In this document: in pieces, positions 16,436-26,036 of the stretch
Numbering within the stretch: the stretch's first letter is position 1
How the letters are laid out: every line of letters begins with the position of its first letter
Made by a program: the position numbers and the translations under genes
Notes under the pieces: generated by a model
Seen by the model: only the letters and a program-made list of their open reading frames with translations
Told to the model about the DNA's origin: nothing
Databases searched by the model: none
From: Tahibacter amnicola
GTDB lineage: Bacteria > Pseudomonadota > Gammaproteobacteria > Xanthomonadales > Rhodanobacteraceae
Direction: 5' to 3'
Length of the DNA: 64,000 bases
Assembly: GCF_025398735.1 (NCBI RefSeq)
Contig: NZ_CP104694.1
Coordinates: 1-64,000 of the forward strand

Positions 16436-19231
16436 CTACTTCCCGCCCACCACGCCGAAGCGATAGCTGAACTCGACGAAGTACTGGCGACCGATTGGAT
16501 CGAACTGGAACATGTCGTAGTACGGATAGCGGTCGTTCGTGCTGTCGCGGTGCGGCGGCGTGTTGCGCACGTTGTCGATCGCCACGCTGAGCTTGGCGTT
16601 CTCGTTGAAGGCGTAGGACGCCGACAGGTTGTAGGTCGCCGACGGCCCATAGCGGCCGCTCTGGTTACGCTTGGGCAGCGAACCGTAGCGCTGGCCGAAA
16701 AGCGTCGTGGAGAACGCGCCGTAGGTCCATTCCACCGAACCGCTGGCGCGGCTGCGCAGGTTGTTGTAGCCCAGGTCGTCGCGAATATTCTGCGTCGGAT
16801 CGCCCTCGAACTGCTGGTAGGTGTACTTGAGCACGCCCGTGTAGTTCAGGCCGAACTTGAAGGTACCGGCATTGGCCGTTTCCCAACGGTAGTTCACCGA
16901 CGCATCGATACCCGAGTTGAGCATGGCCGAGGCGTTGATCGGGTACGTGTTTGCGCCGTTGATCTGGCCCGGATTGACCAGGGCGGAATCCGGATTGCGG
17001 TGGATCAGCGTCAGCACTTCCCGGCACGTCGGCGAATTGATGTCCATAGCCACGCCGCCGAGCGTCTGACCGATGCGGCAATCGGCTTCGGTCTGCAGCA
17101 TTTCGTCGAGGTCGCGGTCGGTGATCGCGTTGTCGAGTTCGATGCGGTAGTAGTCCACGCTCAGATCGAAGTTCGACGACGGCGACCAGACGAAGCCGTA
17201 GGTGAACGAACGGCCAGTCTCGTTGCCGAGGTTGGTGCTGCCGGTGCGCGTTCCCTTGACGGAAATGGCGTCGAACTCACACTCGCTGGTCGGCACATCC
17301 GGCTCGCGGGTGCGGCAGAGGTAATAGTCGGTCAGCGTGTAGTACGCGCCGCTGGGTCCGGCATAGAGGTAGTGAAGGTCCGGCGCGCGGAAGCTGGTGG
17401 CGGCACTGCCGCGCACGAGCAGCGAATCCAGCGGACGCCACTCCGCGCCCAGCGAGGCGGTCTCCTTGCCGGTGGTATTGCCCCCGAACGAATAGCTGTC
17501 GTACCGCGCGGCCGGCGTGATGTTGAGGGTTTCGTGCAGCGGCACGCGGAATTCCGCACCCACCGCGTAGTGGCTGCGTGCGCCGGCGCCACCGGTACCA
17601 GTCCAACCGAAATAGCGGTTGGCCAGCACGTCCGGGTCGATGCGCATCGAGTACACCTGCGTGCCGTACTCGGCTACCGCGGCCACGCCAACCGGTCCTG
17701 CGGGCATTTCGAACAGTTCACCGTTGTCGACGGTCAGCGTGAACGATTCAGCGCGCGTGTCCGCGTTGATCGGCGTGAAGCGCGAGATACTGTTGTACTC
17801 GGCCTGGGTCAGTGGGCGGTACAGGCGCGTCGGATCCGGCGAGAAGATGGTGTAGCCAGTGTCGTCGTCGACACCCTGCGACTGGCCGAGGAAGAAGCGG
17901 TCGGCATCCGCGGCCACGATGGCGCGGTGCGCCTGCACGATGTGGAAGGCCGAATGGGCGTAGCCAGCGTCGTAGTGCCAGTCGCCCAGGGAGCCTTCGA
18001 TACCGACGTTCATCGACGCCGTGCGGTCGCGGTTGTAGTCGAGGATGGCGTCCAGCCCGCCGACTTCCTCGGGCGTGAAGATGCGCTGCCAGGATTCCAG
18101 TGCACCGGTCTGCGCATTGAAGAAGGTGTTGTCCGGCGAACCGGTGTAGCTCCAGTAGTTCGGACCGCCGCCGAACTTGGCGCGGGTGCGGGCGAACTGG
18201 AAATCACCGTAGAGATTGATATCCGGCGTGAGGTGATAGGTCATCGAGGCGTAGCCGATCGCATTCTTGCGCTCGGCCTGCACCGTGCCGTAGAGCGCTT
18301 CCGTGCTACCACAGTAGTAGCCACGACCCGGGCGGAAGGCATAGTGCACCGACCCGAAGTTCAGGTCGGACAACGCATCGCAGGTGGCCTGGCCCGGATC
18401 GATGTAGGTACGGGCCGCAGGATTCCAGCGCAGAAAGGTGCGCGAGGCGATGGCATTGCGACCGTTGAGCGTCGGGTCGTCCCAGAGCGAATCCTGGTAA
18501 TCGCGCTGGTACTGGAAGATCGGGTTCTGCTTGAGCAGCTCGACGCCGACGAGGAAGTCGAAATCACCGACGCTGCCGCCGGTGGACGCCTGCAGGCGCT
18601 GCGAGAAGCCGCCGCCGTCCTCCGTATCGCCGACGCGATAGTTGACCTCGGAGTACTCGGCCTTCTCCTTGAGGATGAAGTTCACCACGCCCGAGACGGC
18701 GTCCGAACCGTACACCGCCGACGCGCCGCCGCTGAGCACTTCCACGCGCTCGATCAGCGAGACGGGAATATTGGCAATGTCGGTGAAGTTGCTCTGCGCA
18801 TTGAACGCGAGCGGGAAGTCCGCCATGCGGCGGCCGTTGAGCAGCACCAGGGTGTAGTTGGGACCCAGGCCGCGCAGGTCGACCTGCGCGGCGCCGGGCG
18901 TGAAGCCCTGGAACTGCTGGGTCTGCACGGATCCGGTGGACTGGGTCAGCGAACGCACGATGTCATAGGCCGAGGTCAGGCCCTTGTCGCGGATGTCCGA
19001 GGCCGTGATGACCATGACCGGCGACGGGCCCTCGATGTTGGCGCGCGGGATGCGCGAGCCGGTGACGGTGACGGCTTCCAGCTGGGTTTCGCTGTCCTTG
19101 GCCTTGCTCTTGGATGCATCGGCGGTGGCCGCGGTTTCCGCTTGGGCTTCCGCGGCGGCGAAGGCGACTGGTGTGGACAGACAAACACAGCCCAGCACGG
19201 CGAGTGCCAGGTACAACGGCGAGTGACGCAT
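16436..19231 (-). CDS. TonB-dependent outer-membrane receptor
   Basis: A 931-residue protein with a signal peptide (MRHSPLYLALAVLGCVCLST...AFA), a TonB-box-like start of the mature domain (LEAVTVTGSRIPR, about 50-65), a plug (LVLLNGRRMADFP; RVEVLSGGASAVYGSDAVSG, about 150-195) and a long 22-strand barrel. It moves a ligand through the outer membrane using TonB energy. The plug is of the large 'VTVTGSRI' subgroup common in xanthomonads, whose members take up carbohydrates, peptides or siderophores; the ligand here is unknown. The last residues are YRFGVVGGK, so the usual C-terminal aromatic residue is followed by five extra residues. The gene is single, with 385 bases of upstream DNA. Confidence 0.93.
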   Translation of the reverse strand: MRHSPLYLALAVLGCVCLSTPVAFAAAEAQAETAATADASKSKAKDSETQLEAVTVTGSRIPRANIEGPSPVMVITASDIRDKGLTSAYDIVRSLTQSTGSVQTQQFQGFTPGAAQVDLRGLGPNYTLVLLNGRRMADFPLAFNAQSNFTDIANIPVSLIERVEVLSGGASAVYGSDAVSGVVNFILKEKAEYSEVNYRVGDTEDGGGFSQRLQASTGGSVGDFDFLVGVELLKQNPIFQYQRDYQDSLWDDPTLNGRNAIASRTFLRWNPAARTYIDPGQATCDALSDLNFGSVHYAFRPGRGYYCGSTEALYGTVQAERKNAIGYASMTYHLTPDINLYGDFQFARTRAKFGGGPNYWSYTGSPDNTFFNAQTGALESWQRIFTPEEVGGLDAILDYNRDRTASMNVGIEGSLGDWHYDAGYAHSAFHIVQAHRAIVAADADRFFLGQSQGVDDDTGYTIFSPDPTRLYRPLTQAEYNSISRFTPINADTRAESFTLTVDNGELFEMPAGPVGVAAVAEYGTQVYSMRIDPDVLANRYFGWTGTGGAGARSHYAVGAEFRVPLHETLNITPAARYDSYSFGGNTTGKETASLGAEWRPLDSLLVRGSAATSFRAPDLHYLYAGPSGAYYTLTDYYLCRTREPDVPTSECEFDAISVKGTRTGSTNLGNETGRSFTYGFVWSPSSNFDLSVDYYRIELDNAITDRDLDEMLQTEADCRIGQTLGGVAMDINSPTCREVLTLIHRNPDSALVNPGQINGANTYPINASAMLNSGIDASVNYRWETANAGTFKFGLNYTGVLKYTYQQFEGDPTQNIRDDLGYNNLRSRASGSVEWTYGAFSTTLFGQRYGSLPKRNQSGRYGPSATYNLSASYAFNENAKLSVAIDNVRNTPPHRDSTNDRYPYYDMFQFDPIGRQYFVEFSYRFGVVGGK

Positions 19232-19616
19232 TCCCCCTCCAGTGATTTCAGTTCGGCCAGTACGCGCCGAATGACCTGCCGACTTTGGCCTGCGCCTCGG
19301 CGTGGAGGCGGTGCGGACAAGTGCTGCGGGCGGCGTTTGCGCCGCGCCGTGGTCTTTCGTGGTCGGACGGCGAGGCCGTCACGGATACGACGCGATTACG
19401 ATCGCCATGGCCCGATGGTCGACCACGCAAAATTCGCACGCGCAGCCAGCAGGCGTCGCGACAGATTTCCCCGTTAATGCCGTCGATCGCTACAAATACG
19501 GAACGATATTCGAAATGATTGTGTCGACTGCTCCGCAACCGCTGCGTGCATGGCTTGCAATGGTGCCGGTGCAACAGGCAGGCATGTGACGGGCCTGCGG
19601 CGCAGCGGTCCGCGTG
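19232..19616. promoter_or_regulatory. Upstream region of the TonB receptor gene
   Basis: 385 bases between two minus-strand genes, with a notably AT-richer patch around 19480-19530. It must hold the receptor promoter and the end of the diguanylate cyclase transcript. No defined operator or terminator was seen. Confidence 0.4.
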
Positions 19617-22600
19617 CTACAGGCCACTGGACAGGGCCGTACGCACAACCTCTTGGGGGAAGCTCGACACGACGCGTAGCACGCCGCGGTCGACCAGATG
19701 GGCCGGAGCCCGCTTGAGCTGTTCGATGGTCAGGTCCGAGGCGAATCGCGTTTCCGCCTGCAGGCCGACCCAGCCATCGCGACCGGCGCGTTTGGCGGCA
19801 TAGAGTGCGATATCGGCGATGTCAGTGACGTCTTCCCATCCCAGCGCCTCGGGGGCCAGCGGCACGAAGGGAATGCAGGCGAAGCCGACGGAACAGGTCT
19901 TGTGGAAGCAGACGGCCTTGCCGACTTCAAATGGCGTAGCAGCCACAATGCGGCGGATCACCTCGGCGAGCTCGGCCGCCTGCTGGTGCGGGCAGCGCGC
20001 CAGCACCAGGAACTCCTCCCCGCCCCAGCGCACGGCATGATCACGCGGACCGAGCACCGCCTGGATGCGACGGGCGATCTGCACCAGGAGATAATCGCCC
20101 GCGCCGTGGCCGTGATCGTCATTGACGTATTTGAAGTGATCGATGTCGACCAGGAGGATGACCAGGTCGTTGGCATCGCCGCGGGGGGTGGCCTCGCCGG
20201 GCGCGCGGCGGTACTTCTCCAGCGACTGCCGCACGATGTCCGCGGCCTGCTGGCTCAGGAAACGGCGATTGCGCAGGCCGGTGAGCGGATCGGTGAGACT
20301 GGCATCTTCCAGGGCGCGCGAGGCGGCCTGCAGTTGCAGCGTGCGCTCGAGCACCTTGCGTTCCAGCTCGTCCCGGCGGCGGCGCAGGAATGCGGTTCGG
20401 ATATGTACCAGCGCCAGCATCACGCCAACCACACCGATTGCCAGCGCGACCCGGAACCACCAGGTCTGGTGCCAGGCCGGCATGACGACGATTGGCACAT
20501 GGCGCTCGGAGGTCGCACCGGAACGCGACGTTGCCCGCAGCACCATCGCGTAGCTGCCGGGCGCCAGATTGGTAAACGCGGCCACGCGACGCACCGGATC
20601 GACAGGAATCCAGTCGTCGCTGACGCCGCGCAGCCGGAACGCGTAGCGCGTGCGCTCGGGTGCCGAGTAGTCCAGCGCGGCAAATTCCACCGCGATGCTT
20701 CCCGCGTCCGGCGGCACCACGATCGGCCGCGCCATATCCGCGTTGTAGGGGCCCAGGGCGAGCGAATAGCCGCCCAGGCGCACATCCGTAAGGACCACCG
20801 GCGGGCGGTAGTTCCATTGCCCGAGCTGGTGAGGACGAACCACGGTCACGCCGCCGGTGCCACCGAAGAGCACATCGCCGGTGCGAGTCCGCGTCGCCGA
20901 GCCGGTCCAGTACGTCGTGATGGCCAGTCCGTCGGCGCGGTGCAGTGCGCGTACGGCGTTGGCCGTTGGGTCCACGACGGCCACGCCGTCGTCGGTGCTG
21001 ACCCACAGGTGACCGTCATCGGCTTCGACGATGCCATCCACGTTGTCATTGGGCAGGCCATCGGCCAGCGTGATCCGTTGCAGATGCCGGTTTCCCGCCA
21101 GGGTGTTCGAATCCATCCGGTGCAGGCCGCCGCCAAAGGTGCCGATCCACAACCGCTGGCGTGCGTCCTTCTGCAACGCGGTGATGAACCCGGCCGCCAG
21201 CCGCCCCTGGGTCATGGGGTCCGCCTGCAGGCGTTCGACCACGCCCGACGCGGGGTCGTAGCGATCCAGCCCGTTTCGCGTGCCGACCCAGAAGGTGCCG
21301 TCACCCGCATCGGCCATCGCAAAGACCCGCTGATCACTCAAGGCTCCGGGCCCCGTTGCGGCTACTCGTTGTGTAGCATCACTGGCGAGATCCAGGCGCC
21401 AGAGCCCATCGGAGAATCCGCCCACCCACAGAACGCCTCCGCGCCGTAGCAGCGCCCACGCCGGAGCCTCGGAGGGTCGTCCCGCCAGGTGCATGCGGCG
21501 CACCTTTCCGCCGTCCCGGCTCACGCGGTAGAGCCCGCGGAAGGTACCGACGAAGACCTCGCCGTCGTCACCGCCCACCATCGCCAGCACGATGTCGTTG
21601 GGCAAGGCCTCGTCAGGCCGCGACACGTCCGGCCGCACCGGCGTCAGCGAGCCACTGGCAGGATCGACGATGTCGATGCCGTTCTTGTGGAAACCGACCC
21701 AGACCCGTCCGTCGTCATTTTCATACAGCCAGCTGGCGTCCGCACCGGACAAGCCGGCACCCGCACGGCCGCCGCCGAACACGGTGTCGACCGCACCACG
21801 ACCCGGCGCGTGACGACTCAATCCCCGGTGCGTCGCACTCCAGATCAGCCCCGACTGATCGCGGTGCATGGCACGGATCGAGTCATCCGCGAGCGTGGAT
21901 TCCAGCGCGGGATCGTGCTGCACCCGGCGCATCTGCAAACTGTGTTTGTTGACGACGAAGATGCCCTGCCCAAAGGTGCCCAGCCACATGTCGTCCGCAC
22001 CACTGTCGACAATGGCCGCGATCTGCGACGCCCGGAAATCCGCCGCGTCGCGCGGCTGCGCGGGCGCCAGCACGACCGGCTCCGATACGCCCGGCACCAC
22101 CAGGAACGCGCCGTGGCGGAAAGTGCCGACCCAGACGCGGTCCTGCTCATCCAGGGCCAGGCTCCAGATGGCCGCGTGCAGGCCGTCCAGGTGTGGAATG
22201 GTGATCCGCTGGAAACGCCCGCTGCTGGCGTCGAGCCGCACCAGACCGTTTTCCGTGCCCACCCAGACGCTGCCGCGCCGGTCACGCAGCAGCGTCAGCA
22301 CGCGGTCATGCGGCAGGCTTTCCGGATCGGCCGGATCGTGGCGCCAGTGTCCGACCGCGCGGCCCTGGGCATCGAGCCGGTCCAGCCCGCCGTTGCTGCC
22401 CACCCACAGGCCGCCGTCGCCGTCATCCGCGATAGCGCGCACGCTGGCGTGACTGATGCCGTCGGCGCTGACCGGCAACGCGGTGAACGCATCCGTCTCG
22501 CGTTCGTAGCGCACCAGGCCGGCGGCGCTGGTGCCAATCCACAGGGTGCCCCGCACATCGCGATGCAGAGCCTGGATGAAGTTGTCCGGCAGGCCGCGCG

Positions 22601-22943
22601 GATTCTGGCTCTGCCGCTCATAGACATGAAAACGGTAGCCATCCCAGCGCGCCAGGCCACCGTAGGTACCAACCCACAGGAAGCCGTCGCTGTCCTCGGC
22701 GATGGCGGTAGCGACGATATTGGGCAGGCCCTGCGCCGGCGTGAGGTGGTCAAATACGGGCTGGGCCAGCCGGGACCAGGGCGCCGCTCCCGCGCGCGCA
22801 ACCGGGGCACCGGCCGTCTCGTCGATCACGCCAGCCGCCGTGGCGTCAGCCGCGCCCACGGCGCGGGCGATGCCCGCCACCCAGCACAGCAATCCCGCCG
22901 CGATCGACAGCCAATGCTGACGACGATGATGGCTCCCAGTCAT
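19617..22943 (-). CDS. Beta-propeller sensor diguanylate cyclase (Reg_prop - Y_Y_Y - GGDEF)
   Basis: A 1108-residue membrane protein. After a signal/anchor segment (about 12-32) come many Reg_prop repeats (WVGTYGGLARW, WIGTSAAGLVRY, WVGSNGGLDRL and others) forming a periplasmic double propeller to about residue 690. A Y_Y_Y beta domain follows (about 730-795), then a transmembrane helix (VALAIGVVGVMLALVHI), a short coiled coil and a GGDEF domain. GGEEF is at 974-978, so c-di-GMP synthesis is expected. The inhibitory RxxD site before it is replaced by G-P-R-D. The architecture resembles Bacteroides sugar sensors but with a cyclase output. The start at 22943 has AGGGGA upstream; the frame is open to 23021. 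It lies upstream of the TonB receptor on the same strand, which hints at a shared signal. Confidence 0.9.
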   Translation of the reverse strand: MTGSHHRRQHWLSIAAGLLCWVAGIARAVGAADATAAGVIDETAGAPVARAGAAPWSRLAQPVFDHLTPAQGLPNIVATAIAEDSDGFLWVGTYGGLARWDGYRFHVYERQSQNPRGLPDNFIQALHRDVRGTLWIGTSAAGLVRYERETDAFTALPVSADGISHASVRAIADDGDGGLWVGSNGGLDRLDAQGRAVGHWRHDPADPESLPHDRVLTLLRDRRGSVWVGTENGLVRLDASSGRFQRITIPHLDGLHAAIWSLALDEQDRVWVGTFRHGAFLVVPGVSEPVVLAPAQPRDAADFRASQIAAIVDSGADDMWLGTFGQGIFVVNKHSLQMRRVQHDPALESTLADDSIRAMHRDQSGLIWSATHRGLSRHAPGRGAVDTVFGGGRAGAGLSGADASWLYENDDGRVWVGFHKNGIDIVDPASGSLTPVRPDVSRPDEALPNDIVLAMVGGDDGEVFVGTFRGLYRVSRDGGKVRRMHLAGRPSEAPAWALLRRGGVLWVGGFSDGLWRLDLASDATQRVAATGPGALSDQRVFAMADAGDGTFWVGTRNGLDRYDPASGVVERLQADPMTQGRLAAGFITALQKDARQRLWIGTFGGGLHRMDSNTLAGNRHLQRITLADGLPNDNVDGIVEADDGHLWVSTDDGVAVVDPTANAVRALHRADGLAITTYWTGSATRTRTGDVLFGGTGGVTVVRPHQLGQWNYRPPVVLTDVRLGGYSLALGPYNADMARPIVVPPDAGSIAVEFAALDYSAPERTRYAFRLRGVSDDWIPVDPVRRVAAFTNLAPGSYAMVLRATSRSGATSERHVPIVVMPAWHQTWWFRVALAIGVVGVMLALVHIRTAFLRRRRDELERKVLERTLQLQAASRALEDASLTDPLTGLRNRRFLSQQAADIVRQSLEKYRRAPGEATPRGDANDLVILLVDIDHFKYVNDDHGHGAGDYLLVQIARRIQAVLGPRDHAVRWGGEEFLVLARCPHQQAAELAEVIRRIVAATPFEVGKAVCFHKTCSVGFACIPFVPLAPEALGWEDVTDIADIALYAAKRAGRDGWVGLQAETRFASDLTIEQLKRAPAHLVDRGVLRVVSSFPQEVVRTALSSGL

Positions 22944-23112
22944 CACGGTCCCCTGCGCCACGATGAAGGTTGGCGGCCAGCATACCGGTCGAAGCGCGCC
23001 CCATCGTGTCAACTCTGGCAAACACGTCCGCAGCCGATCCAGCGCGTGGAGCCGTGTAGCGATTGTTTGCGTGCGTTGTGCTAGAGGCCCCGTTCGAATC
23101 GGACGAGGCCGG

Positions 23113-23622
23113 CTACCCCTCTTTTCGGGTCGCAGAACGCAGGTCAGCTAGCAGTTCGCGCAGACTGCCGCGGTACAGCCAGGCCGCACCCGCCAGGAAA
23201 TACAGCGGGAACGAGGCGTGGAAGTTCCCCTCCCGGTCGGTCTGGTTGCCCACCAGCTGGCTGTAAACCATGTAGCTGGTATCGACCACGAACAAGGCGA
23301 CTGCAATGGCCACCGGCAGATGCCACCACCAGCCCGCGGGACGGAACTGGAGCGCACTGACGACCACGAACAGGCACCACGGGGCCAGCAGGTAGGTCAG
23401 CGTCCCCATCAGCAGCGTGACGCCGACGTCCCAGTCGGCGATCTCGAACATCACGGCGCCGTAGAGCAGCACGCTCATGGACAGCGCGAACGTCACCAGT
23501 TTCCAGGGGCGGCGTGGTTCACGCCAGAAGCCTGCGCGCATCGCCGCGAGGTAGTCGGGACTGAAAAACGTACGGGCGTTACCAGGAACGTCCATCCACG
23601 CCTCCCGCATCAATCGGGTCAT
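23113..23622 (-). CDS. Membrane protein of unknown function, last gene of the phoPQ operon
   Basis: A 169-residue protein with about four hydrophobic helices (LVTFALSMSVLLYGAVMF; LLMGTLTYLLAPWCLFVVV; WHLPVAIAVALFVVDTSYMV; a short C-terminal one). Its ATG overlaps the kinase stop as ATGA, so translation is probably coupled to phoQ. No family was recognised. Position suggests a role linked to the PhoQ signal or to the envelope, but the sequence shows no catalytic motif. Confidence 0.7.
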   Translation of the reverse strand: MTRLMREAWMDVPGNARTFFSPDYLAAMRAGFWREPRRPWKLVTFALSMSVLLYGAVMFEIADWDVGVTLLMGTLTYLLAPWCLFVVVSALQFRPAGWWWHLPVAIAVALFVVDTSYMVYSQLVGNQTDREGNFHASFPLYFLAGAAWLYRGSLRELLADLRSATRKEG

Positions 23623-24998
23623 GCGGCCTCAAATCGCACCACGAACGCCGCGCCGCCCAGTGCATCGGAACGGTGTACCGCGAGCGTACCGCGATACCCC
23701 TTGATGATGTCCTGCACGATGGCCAGCCCGATGCCGTGCCCCTGCACCCGCTCGTCGCCACGCACGCCGCGCTGCAGCAGGTGCTCCACCTTTTCCGGCG
23801 GAATGCCGGGGCCGTCATCCTCCACGCGCAGCTCAAGGCCGGCGCGGCGCATGCGCGGCGCCTTGACCACGTGGGCGGTCAGCGTCACGCGCCGCGACGC
23901 CCACTTGAACGCGTTCTCGAGCAGATTGCCCAGCAGTTCCATCAGATCGCCCTGGGAACCGTAGAAGCGCGCATCCGGGTCGATCTCGAATTCGCACAGG
24001 ATACGCTTGGCCGCGTACACCTTCTCCAGGCTGCCCACGATGCCCTCGGCCGCCTGCTCGATCGCCAGCGGGGTGGAGAATACCTGGTGGCGCGAGGCGG
24101 TCGCTCGCGACAGCTGGTAGGAGACGATGTCATGCATGCGCTGCGACTGGTCCGCCACGGTATTGCGCAGGCTGTCGTAGCCGCGTTCGCTGTCGAGTTC
24201 ACTGCGCAGCACCGCCAGCGGCGTTTTAAGGCTGTGCGCCAGGTCTGACATGGTGTTGCGGTAGCGATCGAGCTGTTCGCGTCCGAAATCGATCAGCTCG
24301 TTGAGGCTTTCCGTCAGCGGCGTGAGCTCCATCGGATACAGGCCCGGCAATCGCTCGGCATCGCCGTTCATGACGTCGTCCACGTCGCGCACCATGCGGC
24401 GCAGCGGGCTCAGGCCCCAGCGCAGCAATGCGATCTGCAGCAACAGGAGCACGACCGCGAGCGCACCCAGCCAACGCGCCAGCGTGCGACGGAATGCGGC
24501 CACCTGGCGGTGAAACTGCTGTTCGCTTTCGGCCACGTGCACGGTCAGCGTGACCGGCTTGCGTTCGTCCACCTCCCAGCTCACGCCCTGGCTGAAGACG
24601 AAGACACGGCCGACGGAGTTGTCGATGGGTCCGTCGAAGCGGGTTTCACCCACCGCCAGGCGCGAATCGAATGCCAGCTCGCGGCCCAGCGCCGAGGGCG
24701 ACTCCCAGTGCAGCGTCGGCGCCTCGCCAATGATGACCGCGTACAGGCCCGAACCGGGGCGGTTGAATTCCGGATCAGGCAGGGTTTCCGGCGGCAGCAG
24801 CTTGGTTCCGCGCAGCACGTCGGAACCTGCCAGGTAGGCATAGACATAGCTCTGCAGCCGATCGCGCATGCCCGCGACCGCGGCGTCGTAGTACGCCTGG
24901 TCGAGGGCAAAGCCGGTGACACCAAGGAAGGCGGCGAGCGCCATGCCCGCAGCCAGGGTCGATCGCGCCTGCAGCGACAGCGGACGGCGCTGCGCCAT
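23619..24998 (-). CDS. phoQ: Sensor histidine kinase, PhoQ-like
   Basis: A 459-residue inner-membrane kinase. It has two membrane helices (about 13-33 and 176-196) around a periplasmic sensor of about 140 residues, a HAMP-like linker, the phospho-acceptor His255 in SDLAHSLKTPLAVLRSEL, an N-box (LLGNLLENAFKW) and G-boxes (VEDDGPGIPPE; GHGIGLAIVQDI). The HSLKTPLA version of the H-box is typical of the PhoQ group. It is encoded seven bases after its partner regulator. In relatives this pair responds to low divalent cations or envelope stress; that signal is assumed here, not seen. Confidence 0.88.
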   Translation of the reverse strand: MAQRRPLSLQARSTLAAGMALAAFLGVTGFALDQAYYDAAVAGMRDRLQSYVYAYLAGSDVLRGTKLLPPETLPDPEFNRPGSGLYAVIIGEAPTLHWESPSALGRELAFDSRLAVGETRFDGPIDNSVGRVFVFSQGVSWEVDERKPVTLTVHVAESEQQFHRQVAAFRRTLARWLGALAVVLLLLQIALLRWGLSPLRRMVRDVDDVMNGDAERLPGLYPMELTPLTESLNELIDFGREQLDRYRNTMSDLAHSLKTPLAVLRSELDSERGYDSLRNTVADQSQRMHDIVSYQLSRATASRHQVFSTPLAIEQAAEGIVGSLEKVYAAKRILCEFEIDPDARFYGSQGDLMELLGNLLENAFKWASRRVTLTAHVVKAPRMRRAGLELRVEDDGPGIPPEKVEHLLQRGVRGDERVQGHGIGLAIVQDIIKGYRGTLAVHRSDALGGAAFVVRFEAA

Positions 24999-25005
24999 GG
25001 GAGGG

Positions 25006-25698
25006 TTACTCGGCCGCTACGTCGCTGCGCGGGATGGCGAAGCGGTAGCCGCGTCCACGCACTGTCTCGATCGGCTTGAGGTGACCTTCCGGATCGAGCT
25101 TGCGGCGCAGGCGGCCGATGAAGACTTCCAGCACGTTGGAGTCGCGGTCGAAATCCTGCTGGTAGATGTGCTCGGTGAGATCGGCCTTGGAAACCAGCTC
25201 GCCCGCATGCAGCATGAGGTATTCGAGCACCTTGTATTCGTAGCTGGTCAGGTCGACCGGCTTGCCTTCAACGGTGATGCTCTGTGCCGTGGTATCCAGC
25301 AGCACCGGACCACATTCGAGAACCGGCTTGGTCCAGCCGGTGGCGCGACGTACGAGGGCATTGAGGCGGGCCAGCAGTTCCTCGACATGGAACGGCTTGA
25401 CCAGGTAGTCGTCGGCGCCGGCCTTGAGGCCTTCGACCTTGTCCTGCCAGCTGGACCGCGCGGTGAGGATCAGGATGGGGTAGCGCTGGCCGTCGTCGCG
25501 CAGGGCTTTGACCAGGTCCATGCCCGGACGCTTGGGCAGCCCCAGGTCGATCACGGCGACGTCGAAGGGCATCTCGCGGCCGAGGTAAAGGCCCTCGTCG
25601 CCGTCGGCGGCGCAATCGACCGCATAGCCTTCGCGCTTGAGCCGCGCCGCCAGTGTTTCGCGCAGTGGCGCTTCATCCTCGACCAGCAGCACTCGCAT
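25006..25698 (-). CDS. phoP: OmpR/PhoP-family response regulator
   Basis: A 230-residue two-domain regulator. The receiver has the acidic pair (VEDEA), the phospho-acceptor Asp51 (VIDLGLPK), the switch Thr (LILTARSS) and Lys101 (LVKPFHVEE). The C-terminal winged helix (about 130-222) ends in the usual RGRGYRFAIP. It binds DNA when phosphorylated by the kinase encoded next. Its ATG shares one base with the stop of the PepSY gene upstream (TAATG), so the three genes are translated as a unit. Confidence 0.93.
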   Translation of the reverse strand: MRVLLVEDEAPLRETLAARLKREGYAVDCAADGDEGLYLGREMPFDVAVIDLGLPKRPGMDLVKALRDDGQRYPILILTARSSWQDKVEGLKAGADDYLVKPFHVEELLARLNALVRRATGWTKPVLECGPVLLDTTAQSITVEGKPVDLTSYEYKVLEYLMLHAGELVSKADLTEHIYQQDFDRDSNVLEVFIGRLRRKLDPEGHLKPIETVRGRGYRFAIPRSDVAAE

Positions 25699-25952
25699 TA
25701 TCGACTCTCCTTGGGTTCTTCAGCGGATATCTTCACCACCTGCACGCGACCGTCACGGGTCAGAAGCTTGATCCGGTACAGTTTTTTGCGTCCGACGGTG
25801 AGCTCCTCGGCCTTGAGGACACGGCACTGGATCTCCTTCTGCACCCGCTCGACGGCCTCTTCCAGCGTGAGCTGGGCGATGGCCGGCGCGCTGGCCGCGA
25901 TCAGCGCGACCAGGCAGCAGATTCGCAGGGTGTGGACGATCACGTACCGCAT
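25698..25952 (-). CDS. Small exported PepSY-like protein
   Basis: An 84-residue protein with a signal peptide (ending PAIA) and one PepSY-like half domain (LTLEEAVERVQKEIQCRVLK, then LYRIKLLTRDGRVQVVKISA). Such proteins often precede PhoPQ-type operons in xanthomonads and are thought to modulate a sensor or protease in the periplasm. It is the first gene of the operon and overlaps phoP by one base. One cysteine in the mature part. The role is inferred from family and position. Confidence 0.8.
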   Translation of the reverse strand: MRYVIVHTLRICCLVALIAASAPAIAQLTLEEAVERVQKEIQCRVLKAEELTVGRKKLYRIKLLTRDGRVQVVKISAEEPKESR

Positions 25953-26036
25953 ACGTTCATCTTAACGAGGGCGACCGAGTCTCGATAGCGCGGATTGAAT
26001 TGAGCCTGAACTGCCCGGCCCGGTGAGCGCCGGTTC

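Noticed and set aside
16550-19477. 975-codon plus-strand frame over the TonB receptor
   Set aside because: It is the antisense shadow of a GC-rich gene whose minus-strand product has plug and barrel motifs.
19617-22943. Hybrid two-component system regulator of Bacteroides type
   Set aside because: The sensor half looks similar, but there is no kinase or AraC domain; the output is a GGDEF domain.
23080-23110. tRNA-like fragment with GTTCGAATC
   Set aside because: Only the T-loop-like word is present; no acceptor, D or anticodon stems can be formed around it.
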